DNA of 64,000 bases, from assembly GCF_030811715.1 (NCBI RefSeq), contig NZ_JAUSRH010000016.1, positions 20,564 through 84,563 of the forward strand, read 5' to 3'. The notes under the pieces are model-generated. The model worked only from the letters and a program-made list of their open reading frames with translations, did no database searches and was not told the origin of the DNA. Within the stretch, counting starts at the first letter, position 1; each line of letters begins with the position of its first letter. The stretch is from Sinomonas atrocyanea (GTDB lineage Bacteria > Actinomycetota > Actinomycetes > Actinomycetales > Micrococcaceae). This document shows, piece after piece, positions 35,878-50,307 of the stretch. Made by a program: the position numbers and the translations under genes.

Positions 35878-37386
35878 CTAGAGCTTCTCGCGGCGGGGCT
35901 CGGTGGGCAGCGGCCACGGGCCGACCTGCTCGCGCACCGGCGCCGGCGCTCCGTCGAAGGCCTGGCCGGCGTCGGCGACGTCTCCGACCTTGTGCACCCG
36001 GAGCATGTTGGTCGAGCCGGCGACTCCGGGCGGGGAGCCGGCCGCGACCACCACGATGTCGTTGAGCTCGGCGAGGTCCGCCCGGAGAAGGTACTCGTCC
36101 ACCTGGGCGATCATCTGGTCCGTGTGCGCGGCGAAGTCGACCATGCGGGGCTGGATGCCCCAGCACAGGCTGAGGGTGTTCAGCGTCGAGGTCAGCGGCG
36201 TGAACGCGAAGACCGGCTTCTGCGGGCGCAGGCGGCTGAGGCGTCGGGCGGAGTCGCCGGTCTGCGTGAACGTGCAGATGTACTTTGCGTCCAGCTGGTC
36301 CGCGATCGCCACCGCGGCGCGCGTGATCGCACCGCCGCGCGTCTTGGGCTGCGAGCCCAGCGGGGGAACCCGCTCAAGGCCGTGCTCCTCGGTCGACTCG
36401 ATGATCTTCGCCATCGTCTGGACGGTCTCGACCGGGTAGGCGCCCACGCTCGTCTCGCCCGAGAGCATGACCGCGTCGGCACCGTCGAGGACGGCGTTGG
36501 CGCAGTCCGAGGCCTCGGCCCGGGTCGGGCGCGGGTTCTCGATCATGGACTCGAGGACCTGGGTCGCGACGATGACGGGCTTGGCCCAGCGACGCGCCAG
36601 TTCGATCGCGCGCTTCTGCACGAGCGGGACCTGCTCGAGCGGCAGCTCGACGCCCAGGTCACCGCGGGCCACCATGATCGCATCGAACGCGTCGATGATC
36701 TCGTGCAGCTGCTCGACGGCCTGGGGCTTCTCGATCTTGGCGATGACCGGGACCCTTCGGCCCTCCTCGTCCATGATCGCGTGCACGCGCTCGACGTCGC
36801 GGGCGTCCCGCACGAACGAGAGCGCCACGAAGTCGACGCCCCGCTTGAGCGCCCAGCGCAGGTCGGTCTCGTCCTTCTCGCTCAGCGCCGGCACGTTCAC
36901 GGCCACGCCGGGGAGGTTGATGCCCTTGTTGTTGGACACCGTCCCCCCGACCGTCACCTCCGTGACGACCTTGACGTCGTCGACCGCCGTGGCGCGCAGG
37001 GCGACCTTGCCGTCGTCGATCAGGAGGGCGTCGCCGACCTTCACATCCTCGGTCAGGCTCTTCAGGGTCGTCGAGCAGATGTCCTTGGTGCCCGGCACGT
37101 CCTCGGTGGTGATCGTGAAGACGTCGCCGACGGCCAGTTCGTGCGGCCCGTCGACGAAGCGGCCCAGGCGGATCTTGGGGCCCTGGAGGTCGGCCATGAT
37201 GCCCACGGCCTTGCCGAGGTCCGCCGCGGCCTTGCGCACCGTCTCGTAGGTCTTGTCGTGCACCGAGTGGTCACCGTGGCTCATGTTCATGCGGGCCACG
37301 TCCACGCCTGCCCTGATCACGGCGACGGTGTTCTCGTAGCTGGAGATGGCCGGTCCGAACGTGGCCACGATCTTCGCGCGTCTCAT
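35878..37386 (-). CDS. pyk: Pyruvate kinase
   Basis: Final glycolytic step: phosphoenolpyruvate plus ADP to pyruvate plus ATP. The 502-residue protein opens MRRAKIVATFGPA, with the NMSHGDHSVH phosphate/metal segment near residue 35, the catalytic IAKIEKPQAVEQL, MVARGDLGVELPLEQV, the MLSGETSVGAYPVE segment and a C-terminal regulatory domain. It ends with an unconserved basic tail. ATG at 37386 follows TAGGGT by 6 nt, so the transcript is probably leaderless, notable for a highly expressed central enzyme. Confidence 0.97.
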   Translation of the reverse strand: MRRAKIVATFGPAISSYENTVAVIRAGVDVARMNMSHGDHSVHDKTYETVRKAAADLGKAVGIMADLQGPKIRLGRFVDGPHELAVGDVFTITTEDVPGTKDICSTTLKSLTEDVKVGDALLIDDGKVALRATAVDDVKVVTEVTVGGTVSNNKGINLPGVAVNVPALSEKDETDLRWALKRGVDFVALSFVRDARDVERVHAIMDEEGRRVPVIAKIEKPQAVEQLHEIIDAFDAIMVARGDLGVELPLEQVPLVQKRAIELARRWAKPVIVATQVLESMIENPRPTRAEASDCANAVLDGADAVMLSGETSVGAYPVETVQTMAKIIESTEEHGLERVPPLGSQPKTRGGAITRAAVAIADQLDAKYICTFTQTGDSARRLSRLRPQKPVFAFTPLTSTLNTLSLCWGIQPRMVDFAAHTDQMIAQVDEYLLRADLAELNDIVVVAAGSPPGVAGSTNMLRVHKVGDVADAGQAFDGAPAPVREQVGPWPLPTEPRREKL

Positions 37387-37392
37387 ATACCT

Positions 37393-37398
37393 ACCCTA
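37393..37398 (-). promoter_or_regulatory. -10 hexamer TAGGGT of pyk (leaderless)
   Basis: TAGGGT 6 nt before the pyk ATG. Confidence 0.6.
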
Positions 37399-37448
37399 GG
37401 TCTTGTCCGGTGGACAGCGGTTGCTGGGGATGTGAACAGCTGGGGCGA

Positions 37449-37481
37449 CGCGGGCTCCCGGCGCGGGGCCGGGAGCCCGCG
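37449..37481 (-). terminator. Terminator of gltBD
   Basis: A perfect 14-bp stem (CGCGGGCTCCCGGC and complement) with a 5-nt loop starts 2 nt after the gltD stop codon. It separates gltD from the pyk promoter. Confidence 0.8.
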
Positions 37482-37483
37482 CC

Positions 37484-38936
37484 TCACAGGACCGTGATGG
37501 CCCGGTCGGTCGGCGCGACGGGCGCCGGCAGGATGGTCGAGCCCATGAGGTGGCGGTCCACGGCGGCCGCCGCGGCGCGGCCCTCCGCGATCGCCCAGAC
37601 GATGAGCGACTGGCCGCGGCCGGCGTCGCCCGCGACGAAGATGCCGGGCACCTCCGTCATGTAGTCGGCGTCGCGGGAGACGTTCCCGCGGTCGTCGAAG
37701 CCGGCCTGGACCTGCTCGGCGATGCCGGCCGGCTCCGCGCCGGTGAAGCCGAGCGCGAGGAAGACGAGGTCCGCGGGAATGATCCGCTCGGTGCCGGCCT
37801 TGGGCAGGCGGCGCCCGTCGACGTACTCGGTCTCGGCGACCTTGATGCCGGCGAGCCGGCCGTTCTCCCCCACGAACTCGACAGTCGAGGCGAGGTAGGT
37901 CCGCTCGCCGCCTTCCTCGTGGGCGGTGGCGACCTCGAAGAGAGTCGGGTACATCGGCCAGGGCTGGTGCGCGGGGCGTTCGGCCGGGGGCTGCTTGCCG
38001 ATGGCGAGCGTGGTCACCGAGGCGGCCTGCTGGCGGTGGGCCGTGCCGATGCAGTCGGCGCCGGTGTCGCCGCCGCCGAGGATGACCACGTGCTTGCCGC
38101 GTGCGTCGATCTGGGCGGGGACGGTGTCGCCCGCGACCACCCGGTTGGACTGCACGAGGTAGTCCATCGCGTAGTGGACCCCGTCGAGGTGACGGCCGGG
38201 GATCGGCAGGTCGCGCGGGACGGTCGCGCCGGTCGCGATGACGACGGCGTCGTACCGCCTGCGCAGCTGGTCCCAGCTGACGTCCTTGCCCACCTCGACG
38301 CCCGTCCGGAAGCGGGTGCCTTCCGCCTGCATCTGGGCGAGGCGGCGGTCGATGACGTCCTTCTCCATCTTGAAGTCCGGGATGCCGTACCGCAGGAGGC
38401 CGCCGATGCGGTCGTCCCGCTCGTAGACCGCGACCGTGTGGCCGATGCGGGTGAGCTGCTGCGCGGCGGCGAGGCCCGCCGGCCCGGACCCGACGACCGC
38501 GACGGTCTTGCCCGTGAGGCGTGCCGGCGGAAGGGGCTCGACCCAGCCGGCGTCGAAGGCCTCCTCGGCGATCGAGACCTCGATCTGCTTGATCGTCACC
38601 GCGGGCTGGTTGATGCCGAGGACGCAGGCGCTCTCGCAGGGCGCGGGGCACAGCCGCCCCGTGAACTCGGGGAAGTTGTTCGTCGCGTGCAGCCGCTCCG
38701 AGGCGTCCTGGCCCTCGCCGCGGCGGGTGAGGTCGTTCCATTCGGGGATGAGGTTCCCGAGGGGGCACCCGTGGTGGCAGAACGGCACGCCGCAGTCCAT
38801 GCAGCGCGCCGCCTGGCGGCGGAGGACGGTGCCCTCCTGGCGCGCCTCGTACACTTCCTTCCAGTCCATGATGCGGACCGGCACTGGGCGCCGCTGCTGC
38901 GTTTCACGCTGGCGCACTTTCATGAATCCGCGTGGG

Positions 38937-38944
<8 letters not shown>
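37484..38944 (-). CDS. gltD: Glutamate synthase (NADPH) small subunit
   Basis: Electron-input subunit of GOGAT: takes electrons from NADPH through FAD to the large subunit. The 486-residue protein has the N-terminal cysteine cluster [17 protein letters not shown] (about 47-63) and a further CPAPCESAC for iron-sulfur clusters, the FAD-binding [15 protein letters not shown] (about 150), the NADPH-binding [15 protein letters not shown] and a C-terminal [15 protein letters not shown] at 38944 overlaps the gltB stop by 8 nt (GTGGCTGA) with GGAGG upstream, so expression is coupled to gltB. Confidence 0.97.
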
Positions 38945-43556
<4,612 letters not shown>

Positions 43557-43986
43557 GACGTAACGTCCTTCCTCCTGGTCGATTCGCGACAGGGGACAAC
43601 GTTGGCCCCGCAATGCTGGCCGCGGTGAGGGCACAGCAAGGCGCTGATTACTGGAATTGTATGGCCGGCCCGTACGGGGCGAAACGGCCCGCCGGTCGCA
43701 CGGCTATACGCTGGGGTCCGCCCTGCGCTGTGCGGGAGGACCGGGTGGCCCACGTCATTGTGGGGGGACGAGCCGCCCGGGCGGTGGCCCGGTCTGGAGC
43801 GGCCGCGGCACCCCCTGCCAGTCGGCCGGTCGGCTGCCGCAGGACTCGCGGGCGGCCTCAGGTGCGGGCCGCCGAGCGTTGGAGCCGTCTCGACTAGCCG
43901 CAAGACTACCACGGAGCCATATGCCGAGACGGATGCGTCCGGATGCCGGACGGAAGATGACGGGAGCCGGCCTCGGCCGCCAACCA
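43557..43986. other. Intergenic region upstream of gltB
   Basis: About 430 bp between gltB and the trpA terminator hold no convincing gene. On the minus strand a TACAAT hexamer at about 43655 could be a -10 for gltB, with only a weak TTTCGC at 17-bp spacing, and a TATAGC lies further upstream. The reading frames across this stretch are Arg/Pro/Gly-rich shadows. A nitrogen-regulator site is possible but I could not identify one with confidence. Confidence 0.5.
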
Positions 43987-44035
43987 GGGGGCACGCGCGG
44001 TCGCCCTCGCCCAGAGGCCGACCGCGCGTGCCCCC
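43987..44035 (-). terminator. Terminator of the trp operon
   Basis: A perfect 17-bp stem (arm GGGGGCACGCGCGGTCG and its complement) with a 15-nt loop begins immediately after the trpA stop codon. No U-tract follows. Confidence 0.8.
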
Positions 44036-44842
44036 TCAGGCGTCCGCTGCCGTGCGGGCCAGGCCGGCGCTCAGCTCGGCGGCGAGGCGGCCGACGGCGT
44101 CGGGGCCGCCGTCGCGCAGGGCGCTCACAATGGCGGTGCCGACGATGACGCCGTCGGCGTAGGCGCCGATCTCGCGCACGTGGTCCGCGGTGGAGACCCC
44201 GAGGCCGACGCACACCCGGGGCGCCCCGGCGGCCCGGGCCGCGTCGACGACCGCCCGTGCGGCCGAGTCGACGGCGGAGCGGGCGCCCGTGACCCCCATG
44301 AGGGAGACGGCGTAGGTGAACCCGCGGGTCGCGGCCACGGTCTTGGCCATGCGCTCGGGGCTCGTGGACGGCGCCACGAGGAAGACCCTGTCGAGGCCGT
44401 ACTCGTCGGAGGCCTCGAACCAGTCGGCGGCCTCATCGGGCACGAGGTCCGGCGTGATGAGGCCCGATCCCCCGGCTTCGGCCAGCCGCCGGGCGAACTC
44501 GGCGACGCCCATGCGCATGACCGGGTTCCAGTAGGTCATGACGAGCACCGCCGTCCCCAGGTCCGCCGTGGCGTCCGTGACGGCCTTGACGACGTCGAAG
44601 ACGCTGGCGACATGGAAGCCGTTCGCCAGCGCCTCGGTCGTGGCCGCCTGGATGACGCTGCCGTCCATGACCGGATCCGAGTAGGGGATGCCGATCTCGA
44701 TGACGTCCGCGCCGTTGCGGGCGAGGGCGATCGCGGCGTCGATGCTCTCCTGCACGGTCGGGTAGCCCGCGGGGAGATACCCGACGAGGGCGGCACGGCC
44801 CTCCGCCTTGGCCTTGTCGATGACGTCCGCGACCTTGCTCAC
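44036..44842 (-). CDS. trpA: Tryptophan synthase alpha chain
   Basis: Cleaves indole-3-glycerol phosphate to indole and glyceraldehyde-3-phosphate, passing indole to TrpB. The 268-residue TIM-barrel protein has VGYLPAGYP (with catalytic-type acidic residue in [15 protein letters not shown] at about 45-60), [30 protein letters not shown] and the phosphate-binding VGLGVST / [14 protein letters not shown] at 44842 overlaps the trpB stop by 4 nt. Last gene of the operon, closed by the adjacent hairpin. Confidence 0.97.
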   Translation of the reverse strand: MSKVADVIDKAKAEGRAALVGYLPAGYPTVQESIDAAIALARNGADVIEIGIPYSDPVMDGSVIQAATTEALANGFHVASVFDVVKAVTDATADLGTAVLVMTYWNPVMRMGVAEFARRLAEAGGSGLITPDLVPDEAADWFEASDEYGLDRVFLVAPSTSPERMAKTVAATRGFTYAVSLMGVTGARSAVDSAARAVVDAARAAGAPRVCVGLGVSTADHVREIGAYADGVIVGTAIVSALRDGGPDAVGRLAAELSAGLARTAADA

Positions 44843-46266
44843 GCGATGCCTTCCTCGGTGTCGTCCTGCTCGTCGGTCTCGCCGACAGCGTCCTCTCCTA
44901 CATGTGCGACGGTCCCCTTGGGGCGGCGGGTCGAGAGCGTGGTGCCCTTGACCTGCCCATTCTCGTCGAGCATGCCGAACCATTCGGCGGCGGTCTGCAC
45001 GTCCTTGTCGCCGCGGCCCGAGAGGTTCACGATCACGATCTTCTCGTGCGGATCGCCGCCCTCCTGGGCGAGGCGCTGGCCGACCTTGATGGCCCCGGCC
45101 AGTGCGTGCGAGGACTCGATGGCGGGGATGATGCCCTCCGTCCGGCACAGGAGCCTGAAGGCGTCCATGGCCTCGGCGTCGGTGATCGGCTCGTAGGTGA
45201 CCCGGCCGATGTCGTGCAGGTAGGAGTGCTCGGGACCGACGCCCGGGTAGTCCAGGCCCGCCGAGATCGACTCGGACTCCACCGTCTGGCCGTCCTCGTC
45301 CTGCATGAGGTAGGTGCGGGCGCCGTGGAGCACACCCGGGCGGCCGAGCGTGATGGTCGCCGCGTGGTGCCCGGTCTGGACGCCCCGGCCGCCGGCCTCG
45401 AGGCCGTAGAGCCTGACGGAGGGGTCATCGAGGAACCCGTGGAAGATCCCGATCGCGTTCGACCCTCCGCCCACGCAGGCGCACACGGCGTCCGGGAGCC
45501 GTCCGGTCTGCGCGAGGATCTGCTCGCGGGCCTCCTCGCCGATGACCTCGTGGAAGAAGCGGACCATCGCCGGGAACGGGTGCGCGCCGGCGGCGGTGCC
45601 GAGGAGGTAGTGCGTGGTCTGGACGTTCGCCACCCAGTCGCGCAGGGCGTCGTTGATCGCGTCCTTGAGCGTCTGGGAGCCGTTCGTGACCGGCACGACC
45701 TCCGCGCCCAGCAGCTGCATCCTCGCCACATTGAGGGCCTGGCGCCGGCAGTCCTCGGCGCCCATGTACACGACGCACTCCATGCCCATGAGCGCCGCCG
45801 CGGTGGCGCTCGCGACGCCGTGCTGGCCGGCGCCCGTCTCGGCGATGAGGCGCGTCTTGCCCATGCGCTTGGCCAGGAGGGCCTGCCCGAGGACGTTGTT
45901 GATCTTGTGCGAGCCGGTGTGGTTCAGGTCCTCGCGCTTGAGGAAGATCCGGACGCCCCCGGCGTGCTCGGAGAACCGCTTGGCCTCCGTCAGGAGCGAG
46001 GGCCGCCCCGAGTAGTTGCGGTTCAGGTCGGCGATCTGGGCCAGGAACTCGGGGTCGGCCTTCGCCTTCTCGAACGTGTCGTCCAGCTCGTCGAGGGCGG
46101 CGATGAGCGATTCGGGCATCCATCGGCCGCCGTAGGATCCGAAGTACGGCCCCGGGGCGTGGCGCAGGCTGCCGGAGAGGAATTCCTCCGCCACGGTGGC
46201 CTCGGCCCCGGTCGTCGTCGTGTCGTCCCCGCTGCCGGGGCTGCCTGCTGGCATGGTCTCGCCCAC
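44839..46266 (-). CDS. trpB: Tryptophan synthase beta chain
   Basis: PLP enzyme joining indole and serine to give tryptophan. The 475-residue protein has the PLP lysine in [24 protein letters not shown], the [12 protein letters not shown] phosphate-binding loop and the LSGRGDKD C-terminal segment. It is longer than the usual 400 residues: about 35 unconserved residues at the N-terminus and an acidic C-terminal tail of about 40 (ending [11 protein letters not shown]). GTG at 46266 or ATG at 46254 are both possible starts; AAGG/AGGA sequences upstream fit the first. Confidence 0.97.
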   Translation of the reverse strand: MGETMPAGSPGSGDDTTTTGAEATVAEEFLSGSLRHAPGPYFGSYGGRWMPESLIAALDELDDTFEKAKADPEFLAQIADLNRNYSGRPSLLTEAKRFSEHAGGVRIFLKREDLNHTGSHKINNVLGQALLAKRMGKTRLIAETGAGQHGVASATAAALMGMECVVYMGAEDCRRQALNVARMQLLGAEVVPVTNGSQTLKDAINDALRDWVANVQTTHYLLGTAAGAHPFPAMVRFFHEVIGEEAREQILAQTGRLPDAVCACVGGGSNAIGIFHGFLDDPSVRLYGLEAGGRGVQTGHHAATITLGRPGVLHGARTYLMQDEDGQTVESESISAGLDYPGVGPEHSYLHDIGRVTYEPITDAEAMDAFRLLCRTEGIIPAIESSHALAGAIKVGQRLAQEGGDPHEKIVIVNLSGRGDKDVQTAAEWFGMLDENGQVKGTTLSTRRPKGTVAHVGEDAVGETDEQDDTEEGIA

Positions 46267-46312
46267 CAGTCCTACCTTCCTTCCGGCGCCCGCTGTGGCT
46301 GCGCCGTGTCTC

Positions 46313-47155
46313 CTAGTGCGCTGTCTCCTGCTGCGCCGCGAGGCGACCGGCGATGGCCGCCGCCCCCGCGCGCTTGAAATCCCGGATCCGCGTCAGGGGG
46401 TCCCCATGGGTCACGAGCGCTTCGCCCACGAGCACGGCCCCCGCGCCGAGGCCGGCGTAGTAGGCGATGTCCTCGGGGCCCTGCACCCCCGACTCGGCGA
46501 CCGCGATCGCACCCTCCGGGAGCCTGCCCGCGAGGCGCCCGAAGACGGCCCGGTCGACGTCCAGCGTCTTGAGGTTGCGGACGTTCACCCCGACGATGCG
46601 GGCGCCCACGGCGGCTGCACGGTCGATCTCCTCTTCGGTGTGCGTCTCCACGAGGGCGTTCATGCCGAGGGCGTGGGTGAGGTCGAGCAGGCCGCGCAGC
46701 CGCGCGTCGTCGAGCGCCGCGACGATGAGGAGCACGAGGTCGGCGCCGTGGGCCCGGGCCTCGTGGATCTGGTACTCGTCGACGGTGAAGTCCTTGCGGA
46801 GCACAGGAATGCTGACCGCGGCGCGGACCGCGTCCAGATCGGCGAGGCTGCCGTTGAACCGGCGCTGCTCCGTCAGGACGCTGATCACCGAGGCGCCGCC
46901 CTGCTCGTACTGCGCGGCGAGGGCCGCGGGGTCGGTGATCTCCGCGAGGGCGCCCTTGGACGGGCTCTTGCGCTTGACCTCTGCGATGACGCGCAGCTCC
47001 CCCGCGGGCGCCCCGCCGCCGAGCGCGGCCCATGCGTCCACCGCCGGCGGGCGCGCGGCGGCGGCCGCCTCGACCTCCGCGCCCGGGACCTGCCGGACCC
47101 GCTCGGCGAGGTCCTCGCGGACGCCGTCGATGATGTCGTCGAGGACCGTGGGCAT
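46313..47155 (-). CDS. trpC: Indole-3-glycerol phosphate synthase
   Basis: Closes the indole ring from CdRP in tryptophan synthesis. The 280-residue TIM-barrel protein has [13 protein letters not shown] (catalytic Lys, about 60-72), [25 protein letters not shown] with the second catalytic Lys, [20 protein letters not shown] and [14 protein letters not shown] at 47155 shares its A with the stop of the HGxxPAAW gene (TGATG). It is not fused to TrpF, and trpF is not in the window. A 46-nt gap separates it from trpB. Confidence 0.96.
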   Translation of the reverse strand: MPTVLDDIIDGVREDLAERVRQVPGAEVEAAAAARPPAVDAWAALGGGAPAGELRVIAEVKRKSPSKGALAEITDPAALAAQYEQGGASVISVLTEQRRFNGSLADLDAVRAAVSIPVLRKDFTVDEYQIHEARAHGADLVLLIVAALDDARLRGLLDLTHALGMNALVETHTEEEIDRAAAVGARIVGVNVRNLKTLDVDRAVFGRLAGRLPEGAIAVAESGVQGPEDIAYYAGLGAGAVLVGEALVTHGDPLTRIRDFKRAGAAAIAGRLAAQQETAH

Positions 47156-47418
47156 CAGTGCTGGTTCTTGAGCTTGCTGCCGCCGACCCCGTAGCCCGCC
47201 TTGCGCATGGCCCAGCCGACGATGAGGCCGATCGCGATGACCACGACGCCGCCCCAGAACACCGGGTTGCTCGCGATGACGAAGCCGATGCACGACACGA
47301 TCGCGCCGATCATCATGACGAAGACACACGTCCAGGCCGCCGGGCTGTTGCCGTGCCCGAGGTCCTCGCTCGACGTGACCTCGTTGGCGCCGGCCTGCGA
47401 ACTGTGCGTGTTGCTCAT
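47155..47418 (-). CDS. HGxxPAAW-family small membrane protein
   Basis: An 87-residue protein with the HGNSPAAW motif (about 22-29) that gives its family its name, followed by two transmembrane segments (about 30-50 and 54-72) and a basic C-terminus. The family is conserved in actinobacteria and often sits in trp operons; its function is unknown. It overlaps trpC by 1 nt (TGATG), so it is translated with tryptophan genes. A GGAGGAGAAG ribosome-binding site precedes ATG at 47418. Confidence 0.85.
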   Translation of the reverse strand: MSNTHSSQAGANEVTSSEDLGHGNSPAAWTCVFVMMIGAIVSCIGFVIASNPVFWGGVVVIAIGLIVGWAMRKAGYGVGGSKLKNQH

Positions 47419-47488
47419 CTCTTCTCCTCCATTGCGGTACTACGGCCATTCTGCCATCTTCGGCGTCGTGCAGACGCCACATGGCGGC

Positions 47489-48157
47489 TCAGTCGGTCGG
47501 GTCCTCGCCGCGGGAGAGGCTGTCCCAACCGTCGAGCCCGTCGACGGCCCCGGCCCGGTCCTCACCGGCGGAGCCGGCCCCGTCCGTGCCCGTGCCGGCG
47601 GCGCCCCCGGACGCCCCGACGGCGGCACGGCCGGCGTCGTACCGCGTGCGCAGCGGCCAGTGGCGGGAGGCGACGATGAGCAGCACCCCGGAAAGGGCCA
47701 GGAGCCCGCCGGCAGCGGCGGCGAGGGCCGGGTACGGGGTGAGCGCCACGGTGGCCTGGGTCCCGGCGAGGCCCGTGGCCTGGGCGATCGAGCCCTCGGC
47801 GGCACCCCGGGGGTCGGCGAGGACCGCCACGCAGGCGGCGGCGACGCCGGCCCCGGCCAGCACGACGACGACGCTCGCCACCGCGCGGCCGACCCGCCCC
47901 GCGACGGCCGCCGCCAGCGTGCCGGCGAGGCCCACGAGGGCGAGGGCCGACACCGACGTCGCCGCCTTGCTGCCCTGCACGCTCAGGTGCGCCGTGCGCA
48001 CGGCCGAGCCCTGCACCTCGGCGTCGACCCAGGTCTGGGTGGTGGCGCCGAAGGCGAGCAGCGCGAAGGCGAGCGCCACGACGACCACGATCGGCTTCCT
48101 CGACCACCGCGGCACGGGCTTGGGCGATCCCGCGGGCACCTCAGCCACGGACGGCAC
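47489..48157 (-). CDS. Trp biosynthesis-associated membrane protein (TIGR02234)
   Basis: A 222-residue membrane protein with about four hydrophobic segments (25-47, 70-92, 96-115, 145-165) and a hydrophilic, Gly/Ala/Asp-rich tail. It matches the Trp-operon-associated membrane protein family of actinobacteria; a role in tryptophan metabolism or transport is inferred only from position. GTG at 48157 overlaps trpE by 17 nt; GTG at 48148 (8-nt overlap) is an equally possible start. Confidence 0.85.
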   Translation of the reverse strand: MPSVAEVPAGSPKPVPRWSRKPIVVVVALAFALLAFGATTQTWVDAEVQGSAVRTAHLSVQGSKAATSVSALALVGLAGTLAAAVAGRVGRAVASVVVVLAGAGVAAACVAVLADPRGAAEGSIAQATGLAGTQATVALTPYPALAAAAGGLLALSGVLLIVASRHWPLRTRYDAGRAAVGASGGAAGTGTDGAGSAGEDRAGAVDGLDGWDSLSRGEDPTD

Positions 48158-49736
48158 CCGCCTCGGCGGACTGCGCGGCCGGCTGGGGGTCCTGGACGCC
48201 GGCCGCCGTCTGCGCGGGGCGCAGCGCGGAGGCGGTGTGGACGGCCCGCAGCGGGGCGGCTGCCTTGTTCACGGACTCCTGGGCCTCGGCGGCGGGGTCG
48301 GAGTCGGCCACGATCCCTCCGCCGGACTGCACGTAGGCCCGGCCACCGCGCAGGAGCGCGGTCCTGATTGCGATGGCCATGTCCAAATCGCCCGCGAAGT
48401 CGAAGTAGCCCACGACCCCTCCGTACACGCCGCGCCGCACCGGTTCGACCTCGTCGAGGAGCCGCAGGGCGCGCGGCTTGGGCGCCCCGGAGAGCGTCCC
48501 GGCGGGGAAGGTCGCGGCCAGCACGTCGTAGGCGCTGGCATCGGGCCGGAGCTTGCCGTCGACGGTCGAGACGAGGTGCATGATGTGGCTGAACCGCTCG
48601 ACCTCCATGAACTCGCTCACCTCGACCGTCCCCGGACGGCACACCTTCGAGAGGTCGTTGCGCGCGAGGTCCACGAGCATGAGGTGCTCGGCCCGCTCCT
48701 TCTCGTCCGCGAGGAGCTCCTCGGCGAGCGCCTTGTCCGCCTCCACGGTGGCGCCGCGGGGACGGGAGCCGGCGATCGGGTGCGTCACGACCTGCTCCCC
48801 CGTGACCGTCACGAGCGCCTCGGGCGACGAGCCGACGATCGAGTACTCCCGGCCCTCCGCGTCCTCGAGGCTGAGCAGGTACATGTACGGGCTCGGGTTC
48901 GTGGCGCGCAGCACCCGGTACACGTCGAGCGGATCCGCGTCGCACTCGAGCTCGAAGCGGCGCGAGATGACGACCTGGAACACCTCGCCGTCGTAGATGG
49001 CCTGCTTGCCCCGCCCGATGGCGTCCAGATAGCCCTGCTCGGCCCACTGGTGGACGACCTTGTCCCGGTAGTCGCCGTTCGGGCCGAGGATACTCAGGGC
49101 TGGAGCGGCCGGCTCGGCGAGGGCTGCGAGCATCCGCCGCAGCCTCGCGGTGGCATCGTGCCATGCCTCGTCCACGCGCTCGTCGCTGTTGTCGAAGTTG
49201 ATCGCGTTGGCCACGATCGTCAGGGTCCCGTCGACGTTGTCGTGCGCCACGAGGTCGGTGACGAGGTTCATGGCGAGCTCGGGCAGGTCGAGGTCGTCCT
49301 CGGGCGGGGAGACGAGCCGCTCCCAGCGGCGCACGGCCTCCCAGCCGACGAATCCGACCATGCCGGACGTCAGCGGCGGCAGGCCCTCGAAGCGCTCGGT
49401 CTGCAGCGCGGCGACGGTGTCGCGCAGGGCCTCGAGCGGGTTCCCCGTGGTGGGGACTCCGACCGGGGGCTCACCGATCCAGTGCGCCTGGCCGCCCCGG
49501 CTCGTCAGGGTGGCCCGGGACGCCGCCCCGATGAAGGAGTAGCGCGACCACGAGCCGCCCACCGAGGCCGACTCGAGCAGGAACGTCCCGGGGCGGCCGG
49601 CCGCGAGCTTGCGGTAGAGGCTGATCGGGGTCTCGGCGTCCGCGAGGACGCGCATGTGGACGGGGACCACCCTGCGGTGGGCCGCCACGGCGCGGAACTC
49701 TTCGAGCGTGGGGCTGATCACTCCGAGGTCGTTCAT
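48141..49736 (-). CDS. trpE: Anthranilate synthase component I
   Basis: Converts chorismate to anthranilate with ammonia from the TrpG glutaminase. The 531-residue protein has the FLLESASVGGSWSRYSFIG N-terminal segment, where the LLES motif forms the tryptophan feedback site, and the chorismate-binding domain: QVVISRRFELE, SPEALVTVTGEQVVTHPIAGSRPRG, LVDLARNDLSKV, TLSGAPKPRALRLLDE and the final YVQSGGGIVADSDP. Feedback inhibition is likely. trpG and trpD are not in the window, so the partner glutaminase is elsewhere. ATG at 49736 starts 74 nt after hisI; no Trp-rich leader peptide is visible in between. Confidence 0.97.
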   Translation of the reverse strand: MNDLGVISPTLEEFRAVAAHRRVVPVHMRVLADAETPISLYRKLAAGRPGTFLLESASVGGSWSRYSFIGAASRATLTSRGGQAHWIGEPPVGVPTTGNPLEALRDTVAALQTERFEGLPPLTSGMVGFVGWEAVRRWERLVSPPEDDLDLPELAMNLVTDLVAHDNVDGTLTIVANAINFDNSDERVDEAWHDATARLRRMLAALAEPAAPALSILGPNGDYRDKVVHQWAEQGYLDAIGRGKQAIYDGEVFQVVISRRFELECDADPLDVYRVLRATNPSPYMYLLSLEDAEGREYSIVGSSPEALVTVTGEQVVTHPIAGSRPRGATVEADKALAEELLADEKERAEHLMLVDLARNDLSKVCRPGTVEVSEFMEVERFSHIMHLVSTVDGKLRPDASAYDVLAATFPAGTLSGAPKPRALRLLDEVEPVRRGVYGGVVGYFDFAGDLDMAIAIRTALLRGGRAYVQSGGGIVADSDPAAEAQESVNKAAAPLRAVHTASALRPAQTAAGVQDPQPAAQSAEAGAVRG

Positions 49737-49810
49737 GGGGTGCGGGCTTCGCTTTCGGGACGTGGGGGCGGGTGGATCCGGCGCGGCCGGCTCGGGAGGG
49801 ACGGGGCCGG

Positions 49811-50206
49811 TCAGGCTGCGGGGCCGACGACGGCGTCGAGCCGCCGCCCGTCGAAGCAGGTCCGGGTGCCGGTGTGGCAGGCCGCCCCGACCTGGTCGAC
49901 GCGGACGAGGAGCGCGTCGCCGTCGCAGTCGAGGTCGACCGACTTGACCCACTGGACGTGCCCGGACGTGTCACCCTTGCGCCAGTACTCCTGCCGCGAC
50001 CGGGACCAGAACGTCACGCGGCCGGACGTGAGGGTGCGGTGGAGGGCCTCGTCGTCCATCCACCCCACCATGAGCACCTCGTGCGTGTCGTGCTGCTGGA
50101 TGACGGCGGCGACCAGGCCGGCGTCGTCCCTCTTCAGGCGGGCGGCGACGGCCGCGGGAAGGGCGCTGGCGGGGGCGTCGGCGGGGCGGAGCTTCTCTTC
50201 AGACAT
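49811..50206 (-). CDS. hisI: Phosphoribosyl-AMP cyclohydrolase
   Basis: Third step of histidine synthesis: opens the adenine ring of PR-AMP. The 131-residue protein has [38 protein letters not shown], the metal-binding [13 protein letters not shown] and the C-terminal CHTGTRTCF cysteines. It is a stand-alone HisI, with HisE encoded separately at 53.2 kb. ATG at 50206 follows TAGACT by 7 nt. It leads the hisI-trpE-trpCBA stretch. Confidence 0.96.
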   Translation of the reverse strand: MSEEKLRPADAPASALPAAVAARLKRDDAGLVAAVIQQHDTHEVLMVGWMDDEALHRTLTSGRVTFWSRSRQEYWRKGDTSGHVQWVKSVDLDCDGDALLVRVDQVGAACHTGTRTCFDGRRLDAVVGPAA

Positions 50207-50213
50207 CCTCTCA

Positions 50214-50219
50214 AGTCTA
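50214..50219 (-). promoter_or_regulatory. -10 hexamer TAGACT of hisI (leaderless)
   Basis: TAGACT 7 nt before the hisI ATG; an AGAGG also lies in the spacer. Confidence 0.6.
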
Positions 50220-50293
50220 GTCGGCCCCGCAGGGGCCGGCAGCCGGGACGGCGCGCTCCCGCGGGCGGCCGGGCGCATCGCGCCCGCGCATGC

Positions 50294-50299
50294 TAGTTT
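50294..50299 (+). promoter_or_regulatory. -10 hexamer TAGTTT of the TIGR03085 gene (leaderless)
   Basis: TAGTTT 8 nt before ATG at 50308. Confidence 0.5.
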
Positions 50300-50307
50300 C
50301 GCCAGTG

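Noticed and set aside
49737..49810. Trp attenuator or leader peptide before trpE
   Set aside because: The 74 nt contain no start codon followed by Trp codons and no terminator/antiterminator pair.
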